A stretch of 36,128 nt of DNA from DATHSY01 sp046729855 (lineage in GTDB: Bacteria; Actinomycetota; UBA4738; HRBIN12): contig JBKPHM010000030.1 in the NCBI GenBank assembly GCA_046729855.1, forward strand, positions 1 to 36,128, read 5' to 3'. The position numbers and the translations under genes are program-made. The notes beneath the pieces are model-generated. The model had not been told where the DNA came from, made no database searches, and saw only the letters and a list, made by a program, of their open reading frames with translations. The number at the start of each line of letters is the position of its first letter. The stretch's first letter is position 1. Below, piece by piece: positions 1-7,881 of this stretch.

Positions 1-692
1 ACCTGCACGCGAAGGTCGGCCGGGAGTACGTGACGCAGGAAGAGCTGGCGGACCTGTTGTCGCGCTCCGGCGTCGGAGACGACACCGCCGTCGTGCTCTA
101 CGGCGGGAACAACAACTGGTTCGCCGCATACGCGTACTGGATCTTGAAGCTGCGCGGCTTCGACAACGTGAAGCTCCTGAACGGCGGCCGCAAGAAGTGG
201 GAGCTCGAGAGCCGTGAGCTGACACAGGACGTGCCGACGCGGCACGCGCCGACCGGTTTCGCGATCGCCGGATCGGAGCGACCAGAGATCCGGGCGCTCC
301 GCGACGAGGTGCTGTCGAAGGTCGGCACCGTCGTCGGACTCGTCGACGTCCGCTCGCCCGAGGAGTTCCGCGGGGAGAAGCTCGCGCCGGACCACCTCCC
401 ACAGGAGCAGTCGCAGGTTCCCGGCCACATCCCGGGAGCCGCGAACGTGCCCTGGGCGAAGGCCGCGAACGATGACGGGACCTTCCGGTCAACCGAGGAA
501 CTACGTGCGCTCTACGAGGAGCAGGGCATCGGCCCCGATCGGGAGGTCATCGCGTATTGCCGGATCGGAGAGCGCTCGAGCCACACCTGGTTCGCCCTGA
601 CCGAGCTCCTCGGATACCCCAACGCGAAGAACTACGACGGTTCGTGGACCGAGTACGGCAGCCTGGTCGGAGCACCGGTCGAGAGAGGCTGA
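1..692 (+). CDS. Thiosulfate/3-mercaptopyruvate sulfurtransferase, 5' end outside window
   Basis: Two-domain rhodanese that moves sulfane sulfur from thiosulfate or 3-mercaptopyruvate to an acceptor. The frame is open from base 3 with sensible upstream residues (LHAKVGREY), so the GTG at 30 is internal and roughly 50-60 N-terminal residues lie outside the window. The first domain carries the inactive-type loop LYGGNNNWFAAYAYW, which has no Cys. The second has the active loop YCRIGERSSHTWF, whose Cys is the expected persulfide carrier. This CRIGERSSHTWF form is typical of actinobacterial CysA/SseA-type proteins. It lies 176 bp upstream of sufB on the same strand, so a sulfur-supply link to SUF is plausible but inferred. 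The choice between thiosulfate and mercaptopyruvate cannot be made from the sequence. Confidence 0.9.
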   Translation, partial: LHAKVGREYVTQEELADLLSRSGVGDDTAVVLYGGNNNWFAAYAYWILKLRGFDNVKLLNGGRKKWELESRELTQDVPTRHAPTGFAIAGSERPEIRALRDEVLSKVGTVVGLVDVRSPEEFRGEKLAPDHLPQEQSQVPGHIPGAANVPWAKAANDDGTFRSTEELRALYEEQGIGPDREVIAYCRIGERSSHTWFALTELLGYPNAKNYDGSWTEYGSLVGAPVERG

Positions 693-801
693 GGACGGCG
701 ACGGAGGCACCACGCTCAAGGCGGCAGACCAGGGAGCTGCGGGAGGTGGTCGCGGCAGCCTAATCGGGGAGCGCACCGAGGGGGTATTCCTACCGATCCG
801 G

Positions 802-831
802 TGGACTTTCAGCACGTGTGGTGGGTATCCT
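802..831 (+). promoter_or_regulatory. Candidate promoter of the suf operon
   Basis: TGGACT (802-807), an 18-bp spacer and TATCCT (826-831) resemble a housekeeping actinobacterial promoter. A start near 838 would give a leader of about 30 nt carrying the strong AGGGGAAGG ribosome site of sufB. The rest of the 693-868 gap shows nothing I can name. No sufR-type regulator gene is in the window. Confidence 0.4.
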
Positions 832-868
832 CTTTGTGAGGCTCAGGCCCTCAGGGGAAGGACGTCAC

Positions 869-2281
869 GTGGCCGTTACGCAGGAAGAACACCTCCGAGA
901 GCTTTCCAAGGGTTACCGGTTCGGGTGGGTCGATCCGAAGCACTCCGTCTTCACGCCCAAGAAGGGTCTGTCGGCCGCCGTCGTCGAGGAGATCTCCTCG
1001 CTGAAGGGCGAGCCGGACTGGATGCGGAGGTTCCGGCTAAAGGCGCTTCGGCACTTCGAGGCGCGCCCGATGCCGTGGTGGGGCGCCGACCTGTCCGACA
1101 TCGACTTCCAGGACATCTACTACTTCATCCGCTCGACGGAGAAGCAGGCCAATAGCTGGGACGAGCTGCCCGAGGACATCAAGGGCACCTGGGACAAGCT
1201 CGGCATCCCCGAGGCGGAGAAGAAGTACCTCGGCGGAGTTTCCGCGCAGTACGAGTCCGAGGTCGTCTACCACAAGATCCGCGAGGAACTGGACTCGATC
1301 GGCGTGCTGTTCAGCGACATGGACACGGCGCTGCGCGAGCACCCCGACATCGTCAAGGAGTACTTCGGGACGATCATCCCGCCGAACGACAACAAGTTCG
1401 CGGCTCTGAACTCGGCGGTGTGGTCCGGCGGCTCGTTCATCTACGTGCCGCCGGGCGTGCACGTCGATATCCCGCTCCAGGCTTACTTCCGGATCAACCA
1501 GGAGAACATGGGCCAGTTCGAGCGGACGCTGATCATCGCCGACGAGGGCTCGTACGTGCACTACGTCGAGGGGTGCTCGGCGCCGATCTACACCAGCGAC
1601 TCGCTGCACTCCGCGGTGGTCGAGATCATCGCGAAGAAGGGTGCCCGCGTTCGGTACACGACGATCCAGAACTGGTCGACGAACGTCTACAACCTCGTGA
1701 CCAAGCGCGCGGCGGCCTACGAGGACGCCGTGATGGAGTGGATCGACGGCAACATCGGCTCGAAGGTCACGATGAAGTACCCGTCGATCTACCTGCTCGG
1801 CAAGGGCGCCCGCGGCGAGGTCCTGTCGGTGGCCTTCGCCGGCAAGGGGATGCATACGGACGCCGGCGGCAAGGCGATCCACGCCGCCCCGTACACGACG
1901 AGCGTGCTGACCTCGAAGTCGGTCTCGAAGGACGGCGGTCGCACCGGCTACCGCGGCCTCGTGCGGGTCGAGCCGGGCGCCCACCACGCCAAGTCGAACG
2001 TGCGCTGCGATGCGCTGATCCTCGACGAGGACTCCCGCTCCGACACCTACCCGTACGTCGAGGTCGAGGAGGAGACGGCGCAGCTCGGCCACGAGGCGAG
2101 CGTCTCTCGCATCGGCGAGGACCAGCTCTTCTACCTGATGAGCCGCGGGCTGTCCGAGGCCGAGGCGAGCGCGATGATCGTGAACGGCTTCATCGAGCCG
2201 ATCACCCGCGAGCTCCCGATGGAGTACGCCGTCGAGCTGAACCGCCTCATCGAGCTCCAGATGGAAGGCGCGATCGGATAG
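869..2281 (+). CDS. sufB: Fe-S cluster assembly scaffold SufB
   Basis: Scaffold subunit of the SufBC2D complex on which Fe-S clusters are built in the cytoplasm. At 470 aa it has the usual length, and the C-terminal core is highly typical (SNVRCDALILDEDSRSDTYP, then VEEETAQLGHEASVSRIGEDQ). I chose GTG 869 because AGGGGAAGG sits seven bases upstream. An in-frame GTG at 818 would lie upstream of the apparent -10 box and adds residues unlike the family. It is the first gene of the suf operon. A 162-bp gap separates it from sufD, unusually wide for this operon, and that gap may hold a second promoter. Confidence 0.96.
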   Translation: MAVTQEEHLRELSKGYRFGWVDPKHSVFTPKKGLSAAVVEEISSLKGEPDWMRRFRLKALRHFEARPMPWWGADLSDIDFQDIYYFIRSTEKQANSWDELPEDIKGTWDKLGIPEAEKKYLGGVSAQYESEVVYHKIREELDSIGVLFSDMDTALREHPDIVKEYFGTIIPPNDNKFAALNSAVWSGGSFIYVPPGVHVDIPLQAYFRINQENMGQFERTLIIADEGSYVHYVEGCSAPIYTSDSLHSAVVEIIAKKGARVRYTTIQNWSTNVYNLVTKRAAAYEDAVMEWIDGNIGSKVTMKYPSIYLLGKGARGEVLSVAFAGKGMHTDAGGKAIHAAPYTTSVLTSKSVSKDGGRTGYRGLVRVEPGAHHAKSNVRCDALILDEDSRSDTYPYVEVEEETAQLGHEASVSRIGEDQLFYLMSRGLSEAEASAMIVNGFIEPITRELPMEYAVELNRLIELQMEGAIG

Positions 2282-2406
2282 CCGCCGCTACGGCGCCGCG
2301 GGCTCTATGAGCAGCGCCCGGTCGGAGCTCGCTCCGGGAACTCTCGAACATACGTTTGGAAGGTATCGCTACCACGAGACATCCTCCTGGCCGAGACGAC
2401 CTCGGG

Positions 2407-2436
2407 TTGGGGTGAATCCGATCTGCAAAGTAGGAT
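2407..2436 (+). promoter_or_regulatory. Candidate internal promoter upstream of sufD
   Basis: TTGGGG (2407-2412), an 18-bp spacer and TAGGAT (2431-2436) end seven bases before the sufD ATG, so a transcript from here would be leaderless. Two further elements lie just upstream: a perfect inverted repeat GGTA-tcgc-TACC (2362-2373) and AATCC/GGATT arms (2415-2419, 2433-2437). Either could be an operator; neither matches a motif I recognise. Confidence 0.4.
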
Positions 2437-2443
2437 TTATCTG

Positions 2444-3751
2444 ATGTCCGGCTCCGACTCCCGCTTCGACGAGAACACGCTCGCGCGCCTGCCGGCGCCC
2501 GGGTTCGTGCGCGGTCTCCGCGCGCAGGCCCTCGAGCAGTCGCGCGACCTGCCGATCCCGTCCCAGCAGACCGAGGAGTGGCGCTATACGGACCTCGAGG
2601 ACTTCGACGTCGGCGCCTACACGCCGTTCGCCGAGGGCGGCGGGCCGGAGGCGATCAACCGTCACGGCGTCCTCCAGGCGGCCGGCGTCGTCGGCGAGCG
2701 CGCCGGGCTCCAGATCCAGCGCAACTCCGAGGTGATCTCCACGCAGCTCGTCGATGGCCTCGCCGAGAAGGGCGTGATCTTCTCCGACCTGGACGTCGCG
2801 GCCGAGCGGCACCCCGACCTGGTCGAGAAGCACCTCCATCAGCTCGTCGAGACCGGCCGCACGACCTTCACGGCGCTGCACGCGGCGTTCCGGACCGGCG
2901 GCGCCTTCCTGTACGTGCCGGCCGACGTGACGATCCGCACGCCGCTCCAGGCCCTGACGTGGATCGACGAGGACGGTCTCGCCGTCTTTCCCCGGACGCT
3001 GCTGATCGCCGACGAGGGCGCCGAGGTCACGTTCATCGACCGGTACGCGTCGCCCGACCTGGGCCGCGCGTTCTCCGACGCGATCGTCGAGATCTTCGCC
3101 GGCCCCAACGCCAAGGTCCGGTATGTCAGCCTCCAGGACTGGGGTGCCGGGGTGACGCACCTCGCCGTGCAGCGCACCCGGGTCGGCCGCGACGCACAGG
3201 TCCGCTCGTTGGGGGTCGCGTTCGGCGCGGCGCTCGCGCGGACCGAGGTCGAGAGCCTCCTCGTCGAGGACGGCGGCTCGAGCGAGCTGCTCGGCGTGTA
3301 CTTCGGCGACGGCGAGCAGCACATCGACCATCGCTCGATCCAGGATCACTTCGGCTCGCGCACCTCGAGCGAGCTCCTGTACAAGGGCGCGATGCGCGAC
3401 CGCTCGAACGCGATCTATACGGGGACCGTGATCATCCGCGAGGGCGCGCACCGCTGCGACGCCTACCAGACCAACCGCAACATCCTGCTGTCCGACCAGG
3501 CGAAAGCGCACTCGGTCCCGAATCTCGAGATCCTCACCAACGACCCCACGCGTTGCGGCCACGCCGCCAGCGTCGGGCCGGTCAGCGAGGACGAGATCTT
3601 CTACCTCCAGAGCCGCGGGATCCCCGCCGACGAGGCCGAGCGGCTGATCGTCCGCGGGTTCTTCGCCGAGGTCCTCGACCGGATCGATCTGGCGGAGGTC
3701 CGCGAGAGCATCGAGCGAGCGATCGAGGACGAGCTGAGCAGGGGGGCGTGA
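2444..3751 (+). CDS. sufD: Fe-S cluster assembly protein SufD
   Basis: SufD pairs with SufB on the SufC dimer and is needed for iron acquisition during cluster assembly. The 435-aa protein opens with the family's EEWRYTDLEDFD segment and ends with the shared SufB/SufD beta-helix core (GAHRCDAYQTNRNILLSDQA, NDPTRCGHAASVGPVSEDEI). The ATG at 2444 is supported by the N-terminus, which looks like a normal SufD beginning. The stop codon overlaps the nearest possible start of the Rieske gene (GTGA), so the two are translationally adjacent. Its promoter region is unusual for a mid-operon gene. Confidence 0.95.
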   Translation: MSGSDSRFDENTLARLPAPGFVRGLRAQALEQSRDLPIPSQQTEEWRYTDLEDFDVGAYTPFAEGGGPEAINRHGVLQAAGVVGERAGLQIQRNSEVISTQLVDGLAEKGVIFSDLDVAAERHPDLVEKHLHQLVETGRTTFTALHAAFRTGGAFLYVPADVTIRTPLQALTWIDEDGLAVFPRTLLIADEGAEVTFIDRYASPDLGRAFSDAIVEIFAGPNAKVRYVSLQDWGAGVTHLAVQRTRVGRDAQVRSLGVAFGAALARTEVESLLVEDGGSSELLGVYFGDGEQHIDHRSIQDHFGSRTSSELLYKGAMRDRSNAIYTGTVIIREGAHRCDAYQTNRNILLSDQAKAHSVPNLEILTNDPTRCGHAASVGPVSEDEIFYLQSRGIPADEAERLIVRGFFAEVLDRIDLAEVRESIERAIEDELSRGA

Positions 3752-3753
3752 CC

Positions 3754-4089
3754 GTGGCGTTGGTGCGGCTCTGCTCGACGAGCGACGTCCCGGTGGGGGA
3801 GGTCCGCCGGTTCGAACTCGACCACCGCCCGATCGCGGTCGTGAACCTCGGCGGCGACGGCTTCCGCGCGGTCGACGCGATCTGCTCGCACGCGCATTAC
3901 TTCCTCGACGAAGGCGAGGTCGACCCGGACTTCGGGGCGATCGAGTGTCCGAAGCACGGCTCGACGTTCGACCTTGACACGGGGCGGCCGAGGACGCTGC
4001 CGGCGACGCAGCCGGTCGAGGTGTTCGACGTGAAGATCGAAGGTGACGACATCCTGATCGACTACGAGTACGAGGTGAACGATGGCTGA
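3754..4089 (+). CDS. Rieske-type [2Fe-2S] ferredoxin of the suf operon
   Basis: Small 111-aa soluble Rieske protein of the NirD/oxygenase-ferredoxin type. The cluster ligands are visible as Cys44-x-His46 and Cys65-x2-His68 (CSH and CPKH). It lacks the extra cysteine pair of bc1-type Rieske proteins. GTG 3754 is preferred because AGGGGGG (3740-3746) lies seven bases upstream; GTG 3748, which overlaps the sufD stop, would be too close to that site. Its end overlaps the sufC start by eight bases. A Rieske protein between sufD and sufC is common in actinobacterial suf operons. Its role is probably electron supply to cluster assembly, but this is inference. Confidence 0.9.
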   Translation: MALVRLCSTSDVPVGEVRRFELDHRPIAVVNLGGDGFRAVDAICSHAHYFLDEGEVDPDFGAIECPKHGSTFDLDTGRPRTLPATQPVEVFDVKIEGDDILIDYEYEVNDG

Positions 4090-4876
4090 CACGGCGGTCG
4101 CGACCGCGACGCTCGAGATCCGGGGGCTGCACGCCTCGGTCGCGGGTAAGGAGATCCTGAAGGGAATCGACCTGACGGTCCGTCAAGGCGAAACCCACGC
4201 GCTGATGGGCCCCAACGGCTCGGGCAAGTCCACACTGGCGGCCGTCCTGATGGGCCGGCCGGGCTACGAGGTCGCGTCTGGCGGGGTGCTGTTCAAGGGC
4301 GAGGACGTGCTGAGGTTGAGGCCCGACCAGCGCGCCCAGCGCGGGCTGTTCCTCGCCATGCAGTACCCCGTCGAGATCCCGGGGGTCTCCGTGGTCAACT
4401 TCCTGCGGACGGCGTACCAGTCGGTCAAGGGGGAGCAGGTCTCGGCGCTCGCCTTCCGCAAGCACATGAAGGAGAAGATGAACCTGCTGGGCGTGGACGA
4501 CTCGATGGTGCAGCGTTACGTGAACCAGGGGTTCTCCGGCGGCTAGAAGAAGCGGAACGAGATCCTCCAGCTCGCGGTCCTCGAGCCGCAGTTCGCGATT
4601 CTGGACGAGACCGACTCGGGCCTGGACATCGACTCGCTGAAGCAGGTGGCGAACGGCATCGCCCAGCTGATCGGCCCGGGACTCGGGGTCCTGCTGATCA
4701 CGCACTACCAGCGGATCCTCAACTACATCACGCCCGACCGCGTCCACGTCATGATGGCCGGGCGTATCGTGAAGTCCGGCGGCGAGGAGCTGGCCCTCCA
4801 GCTCGAGGAGAAGGGGTACGAGGGCATCCAGGCGGAGCTGGGGATCGAGCGAGCCGTGGGAGAGAGCGAGGACTGA
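4082..4876 (+). pseudogene. sufC: sufC ABC ATPase, interrupted by an in-frame amber codon
   Basis: SufC is the ATPase that drives the SufBCD scaffold. The full reading frame would give 264 aa: Walker A GPNGSGKST at residues 43-51, signature near 152-158, Walker B with FAILDETDSGLD, and H-loop LLITHYQRIL. Codon 155 is TAG (4544-4546), exactly where the family has Glu in FSGGEKKRNEIL; GAG to TAG is a single change. Everything after it stays in frame and conserved, with no indel. If real, the product would stop at 154 aa without Walker B, and no good ribosome site is seen for restarting. TAG is an ordinary stop in this genome (sufB and sufS end with it), so recoding is unlikely. A base-call or assembly error is the simplest explanation, because SufC is normally essential here. 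Confidence 0.9.
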
Positions 4877-4906
4877 GATACTCGGGTGTTGGGGGAGGAG
4901 CAGGCG

Positions 4907-6154
4907 ATGTCGGTAACGGAGGCGAAGGGCGGGCTCGACGTCGCGCGGGTGCGCGAGGACTTCCCGATCCTGGAGCGCCGGATCGGCGACAAACCGCTCG
5001 TGTACCTCGACAACGCCAACACCACTCAACGCCCGCGGCAGGTGATCGAGTGCGAGCGCGAGTTCTACCAGCGGCACAACGCGAACGCGCACCGGGCGAT
5101 CTACCTGCTCGGCGAAGAGGCCACGGAGCTGTACGAGGGGGCCCGCGCCGCCTCGGCGAGGTTCATCGGAGCGCCTGACCCGTCGACGATCGTGTTCAAC
5201 CGCGGTACGACGGAATCCATCAACCTGGTCGCCCACGCGTGGGGACGCAGGTTCCTGCGTGAGGGCGACGAGATCGTGCTGACCGAGATGGAGCACCACT
5301 CGAACATCGTGCCGTGGCAGCTCGCTGCGCGGGCGACGGGGGCCACGCTCCGGTACATCCCGCTGACCGACGAGGGCCTGCTCGACCTGTCGGACCTCTC
5401 CTCGCGGGTGACGGAGCGCACCAAGATCCTGTGCGTGACGGGCATGTCGAACTCGCTCGGCACGATCACCCCGCTCCGGGCCCTCATCGACACCGCCCAC
5501 GCGGTCGGCGCCCTCGCGCTCGTCGACGGCGCCCAGCTCGTGCCGCACCACGTGGTCGATGTCGGCGAGCTCGATTGCGACTTCCTCGCGTTCTCCGGTC
5601 ACAAGATGCTCGGTCCGACGGCGTCGGGCGGCCTGTACGCCAAGCGCGAGCACCTCGAGGCGATGGATCCGTTCCTCGGCGGCGGCGAGATGATCAACGA
5701 GGTGTTCCACGACTACTCGACGTGGAACGCCGTGCCGTGGAAGTTCGAGGCCGGCACGATGAACGTCGCCCAGGAGGTGGCCTTCGGCGCGGCGATCGAC
5801 TACCTCGAGGAGCTCGGCATGGACAACGTCAGGGCCCACGAACAGGAGTTGACCGCCTACGCGCTCGACCGGCTGCTGGACGCGGGGGCGCGGATCTTCG
5901 GGCCGAAGGACGTGAGCGTCAGGGGGGGCGCCGTGTCGTTCTGGTACAAGGACGTGCATCCGCACGACCTGGCTACCGTCCTGAACGAGGAGGGGATCGC
6001 GATCCGCGCCGGGCACCATTGCAACCAGCTCGTGATGCGTCGGTTCGGCGTCCCCGCGACCGCGCGAGCGAGCTTCTACGTCTACAACACGAAGGACGAG
6101 GTCGACGCCCTTGTCGCCGCCCTCGAGAAGGCACAGGACGTCTTCGGCCTGTAG
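4907..6154 (+). CDS. sufS: Cysteine desulfurase SufS
   Basis: PLP enzyme that takes sulfur from cysteine as a persulfide and passes it to SufU. At 415 aa it matches group II desulfurases. The PLP-binding Lys is K233 (FSGHKMLGPT), and the catalytic Cys is C372 in RAGHHCNQLVMRRFG, close to the usual RAGHHCAQP motif. I chose ATG 4907 because GGGGGAGGAG ends six bases upstream; GTG 4886 is an upstream in-frame alternative without such a site. It follows sufC by 30 bp and precedes sufU by 8 bp, the usual sufS-sufU pair of Gram-positive bacteria. Confidence 0.96.
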   Translation: MSVTEAKGGLDVARVREDFPILERRIGDKPLVYLDNANTTQRPRQVIECEREFYQRHNANAHRAIYLLGEEATELYEGARAASARFIGAPDPSTIVFNRGTTESINLVAHAWGRRFLREGDEIVLTEMEHHSNIVPWQLAARATGATLRYIPLTDEGLLDLSDLSSRVTERTKILCVTGMSNSLGTITPLRALIDTAHAVGALALVDGAQLVPHHVVDVGELDCDFLAFSGHKMLGPTASGGLYAKREHLEAMDPFLGGGEMINEVFHDYSTWNAVPWKFEAGTMNVAQEVAFGAAIDYLEELGMDNVRAHEQELTAYALDRLLDAGARIFGPKDVSVRGGAVSFWYKDVHPHDLATVLNEEGIAIRAGHHCNQLVMRRFGVPATARASFYVYNTKDEVDALVAALEKAQDVFGL

Positions 6155-6162
6155 GGGGTAGC

Positions 6163-6612
6163 GTGGCGCTCGACGACATCTACAAGGAAACGATCCTCGA
6201 CCACTACAAGAACCCCCGGAACAAACGCGAGCTCCCGGAGGCGACGGCGTCGTGCTCGCGCAACAACCCGCTGTGCGGGGACGAGATCACGGTGTTCCTG
6301 CGCGAGCAGGACGGGCAGCTACCCGAGGTGGCCTTCACCGGGCAGGGCTGTTCGATCTCGCAGTCGTCGGCATCGATGATGACCGAGGCCGTAACCGGCA
6401 GGTCGGTCGACGACGTTCAGACGATGATCAAAGAATTTCGCGGCATGATGGCCGGCGAGATCGAGCCCGACGAGGACGCGTTCGGCGAGCTCGTCGCGCT
6501 GAAGGGCGTCGTGAAGTACCCGATCCGGGTCAAGTGCGCGGTCCTTGCGTGGGATGTCCTCCAGGAGGCCCTGACCGGCGGCGGCGAGGCAGCCGGCACC
6601 TCGCCTCACTGA
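6163..6612 (+). CDS. sufU: SufU zinc-dependent sulfurtransferase
   Basis: SufU accepts the persulfide sulfur from SufS and hands it to the SufBCD scaffold. The 149-aa protein has the zinc ligands at C38, D40, C63 and C125 (CGDEI, GQGCSISQSS, KCAVLAW), each three less than the Bacillus subtilis residues C41, D43, C66 and C128. It also has the SufU-type insertion before the last Cys that separates it from IscU. The start is GTG 6163, nine bases after the sufS stop, with AGGGGGT just upstream. Its 3' end overlaps the convergent methyltransferase gene by seven bases. Confidence 0.94.
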   Translation: MALDDIYKETILDHYKNPRNKRELPEATASCSRNNPLCGDEITVFLREQDGQLPEVAFTGQGCSISQSSASMMTEAVTGRSVDDVQTMIKEFRGMMAGEIEPDEDAFGELVALKGVVKYPIRVKCAVLAWDVLQEALTGGGEAAGTSPH

Positions 6613-7373
6613 CCTCCTCGCCGAGATCCCGCACCTCCTCTAGGCCGCCGCGCGAGCAACGCCCTCGAGCCGACCGGCTCGCCGAGGTGCACGTCGATTG
6701 CGTCGGCCTCGAAGCCCACCGAGCGCAGCAGGTCCAACCAGCTCGCCTCCGAGAACAGCCCACACTCGTGCCGATCGCTCTCGGCATGCAGCGAGCCATC
6801 CGCCTCGCGGAACAGGTACGCGAAGTCCATCAGGTACGTGCGGTCGTCGGGAGCCGGATCCCACCGCCACTCGAGGTACCGGATCGCGCGGTCCGTACCG
6901 TCGTGGCCGCCCCACTCGGTGCCAGGCTCGAACGTCTCGCGCACCCAATCGGGCACGAACAGCGCCGCGCCCCCCGGACGGCAATGCGCGAACGCAGTGC
7001 CAGCGACCAGCCGGAGGTCGTCGAGGTTCGTGATGTACGCGACGGCGTCGTGCACGAACACGGCGTCGAACGCCCGTCCGAGCCGGACGGTCCGCATGTC
7101 GCCCTCGATGTGCTCGCACTTCGGGTTCAGCCTGCGGCTCACCGCGAGCATCTGCGGCGATCGGTCGACGAGCGTCAGCTCGAAGTCGGCCTTCAGATGG
7201 GACGCGTTGTTCCCGCCGCCGCTGCCGAGCTCGAGCACGGTCGCGACCTCGCCGTCGGCGGCCTCGAGGAACAGGCGCCGGTACTCGGCAGCCTCGGTCG
7301 CGTACTCGGCCGGCGCGGAGAACAGGGGCCACCAGTCGGCGAACTCGCGGTAGAGCTTGGGCGCGTCGGACAC
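6606..7373 (-). CDS. Class I SAM-dependent methyltransferase
   Basis: Rossmann-fold methyltransferase of 255 aa, substrate unknown. Motif I is ELGSGGG (residues 48-54), followed by an acidic residue at the end of strand 2 (LVDRS), a motif around FDAVFVHDAVAYI, and the post-motif region with CRPGGAALFVPDW. The start is GTG 7373. The final 18 or so residues are Gly/Arg-rich and overlap the end of sufU on the other strand, which suggests recent 3' extension. The gene faces the suf operon and is divergent from the DUF2207 remnant, so it has no operon partner to hint at its substrate. Confidence 0.85.
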   Translation of the reverse strand: MSDAPKLYREFADWWPLFSAPAEYATEAAEYRRLFLEAADGEVATVLELGSGGGNNASHLKADFELTLVDRSPQMLAVSRRLNPKCEHIEGDMRTVRLGRAFDAVFVHDAVAYITNLDDLRLVAGTAFAHCRPGGAALFVPDWVRETFEPGTEWGGHDGTDRAIRYLEWRWDPAPDDRTYLMDFAYLFREADGSLHAESDRHECGLFSEASWLDLLRSVGFEADAIDVHLGEPVGSRALLARRPRGGAGSRRGGQ

Positions 7374-7398
7374 CCGCCGATGTTCGCACGCAGCAGGC

Positions 7399-7404
7399 TA
7401 CGCT
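7399..7404 (+). promoter_or_regulatory. -10-like hexamer before the DUF2207 remnant
   Basis: TACGCT ends seven bases before ATG 7412, the spacing expected of a leaderless transcript. No clear -35. Confidence 0.35.
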
Positions 7405-7411
7405 GTCGGCG

Positions 7412-7844
7412 ATGAGCCCGCGCTCGCTCGCCTTCACGGTGATCCTCGCCGCCGCCAGTGGATGCCGCGCCGCACGCCAAGGGCACCGGCCTCGCGCGCC
7501 GGGTGAGCGGCTTCCGGACCGTGATCCCGACCGCCGAGGCGCACCTGGCGCGATGGGCGGAGCAGGAGAACGTCTTCACGCCCTTCCTGCCCTACGCGAT
7601 CGTATTCGGGCTGACCGAGAAGTGGGCGAAGGCCTTCGAGGGACTCGCGCGTCAGCCGGACACCAGCTGGTACGTCTCGAGCCGGCCCCTCGCCTACGCG
7701 GGGTTCGCGGAGGCGATGAACGGGTTCTGCGTACCGACGGTCGCCACGATCGCCTCGACCCCGTCCGGATCGGGAGGGACCGGGTTCGGCGGCGGTGGCT
7801 TCGCCGGCGGCGGTGGCGGCGGAGGTGGGGGCGGCTCCTGGTGA
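7412..7844 (+). pseudogene. Shrunken DUF2207 membrane-protein gene remnant
   Basis: Two out-of-frame pieces are seen. From ATG 7412 about 15 codons encode a signal-peptide-like start (MSPRSLAFTVILAAASG). From about 7458, one frame over, 128 residues match the C-terminal end of DUF2207 membrane proteins: a GFRTVIPTAE helix, the conserved LPYAIVFGLTEKWAKAFEGL, a TSWYV segment, and a Gly-rich tail ending GGGGSW. Full DUF2207 proteins are roughly 550-600 aa, so the DUF2207 domain and its membrane helices are missing. A large internal deletion joining the two ends out of frame near 7455 explains both pieces. Alternatively the C-terminal part could be read alone from GTG 7458, but I see no ribosome site. 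Assembly collapse is also possible. Confidence 0.65.
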
Positions 7845-7867
7845 GCGGACGTGCGACGCCCCGCCGC

Positions 7868-7873
7868 TAGAGT
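7868..7873 (+). promoter_or_regulatory. -10-like hexamer before the GNAT/FemAB-like gene
   Basis: TAGAGT ends eight bases before ATG 7882. This supports that ATG over an in-frame upstream start inside the DUF2207 remnant. Confidence 0.35.
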
Positions 7874-7881
7874 GGTCCCGC

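Noticed and set aside
2344..2359. Partial LexA-like sequence TCGAACATACGTTTGG upstream of sufD.
   Set aside because: The left half is perfect but the right half has two mismatches and no overlap with a strong promoter. Not enough to call an SOS site.
4544..4546. TAG recoded as an amino acid (pyrrolysine-like or suppressor).
   Set aside because: sufB and sufS end in TAG at normal places, and the position needs Glu. A single base change or error is simpler.
2369..6019. A 1216-codon open frame on the minus strand across sufD to sufS.
   Set aside because: It is antisense to well-recognised suf genes, is rich in Arg, Asp, Val, Gly and Leu, and shows no motif. It reflects codon-position bias in high-GC DNA.
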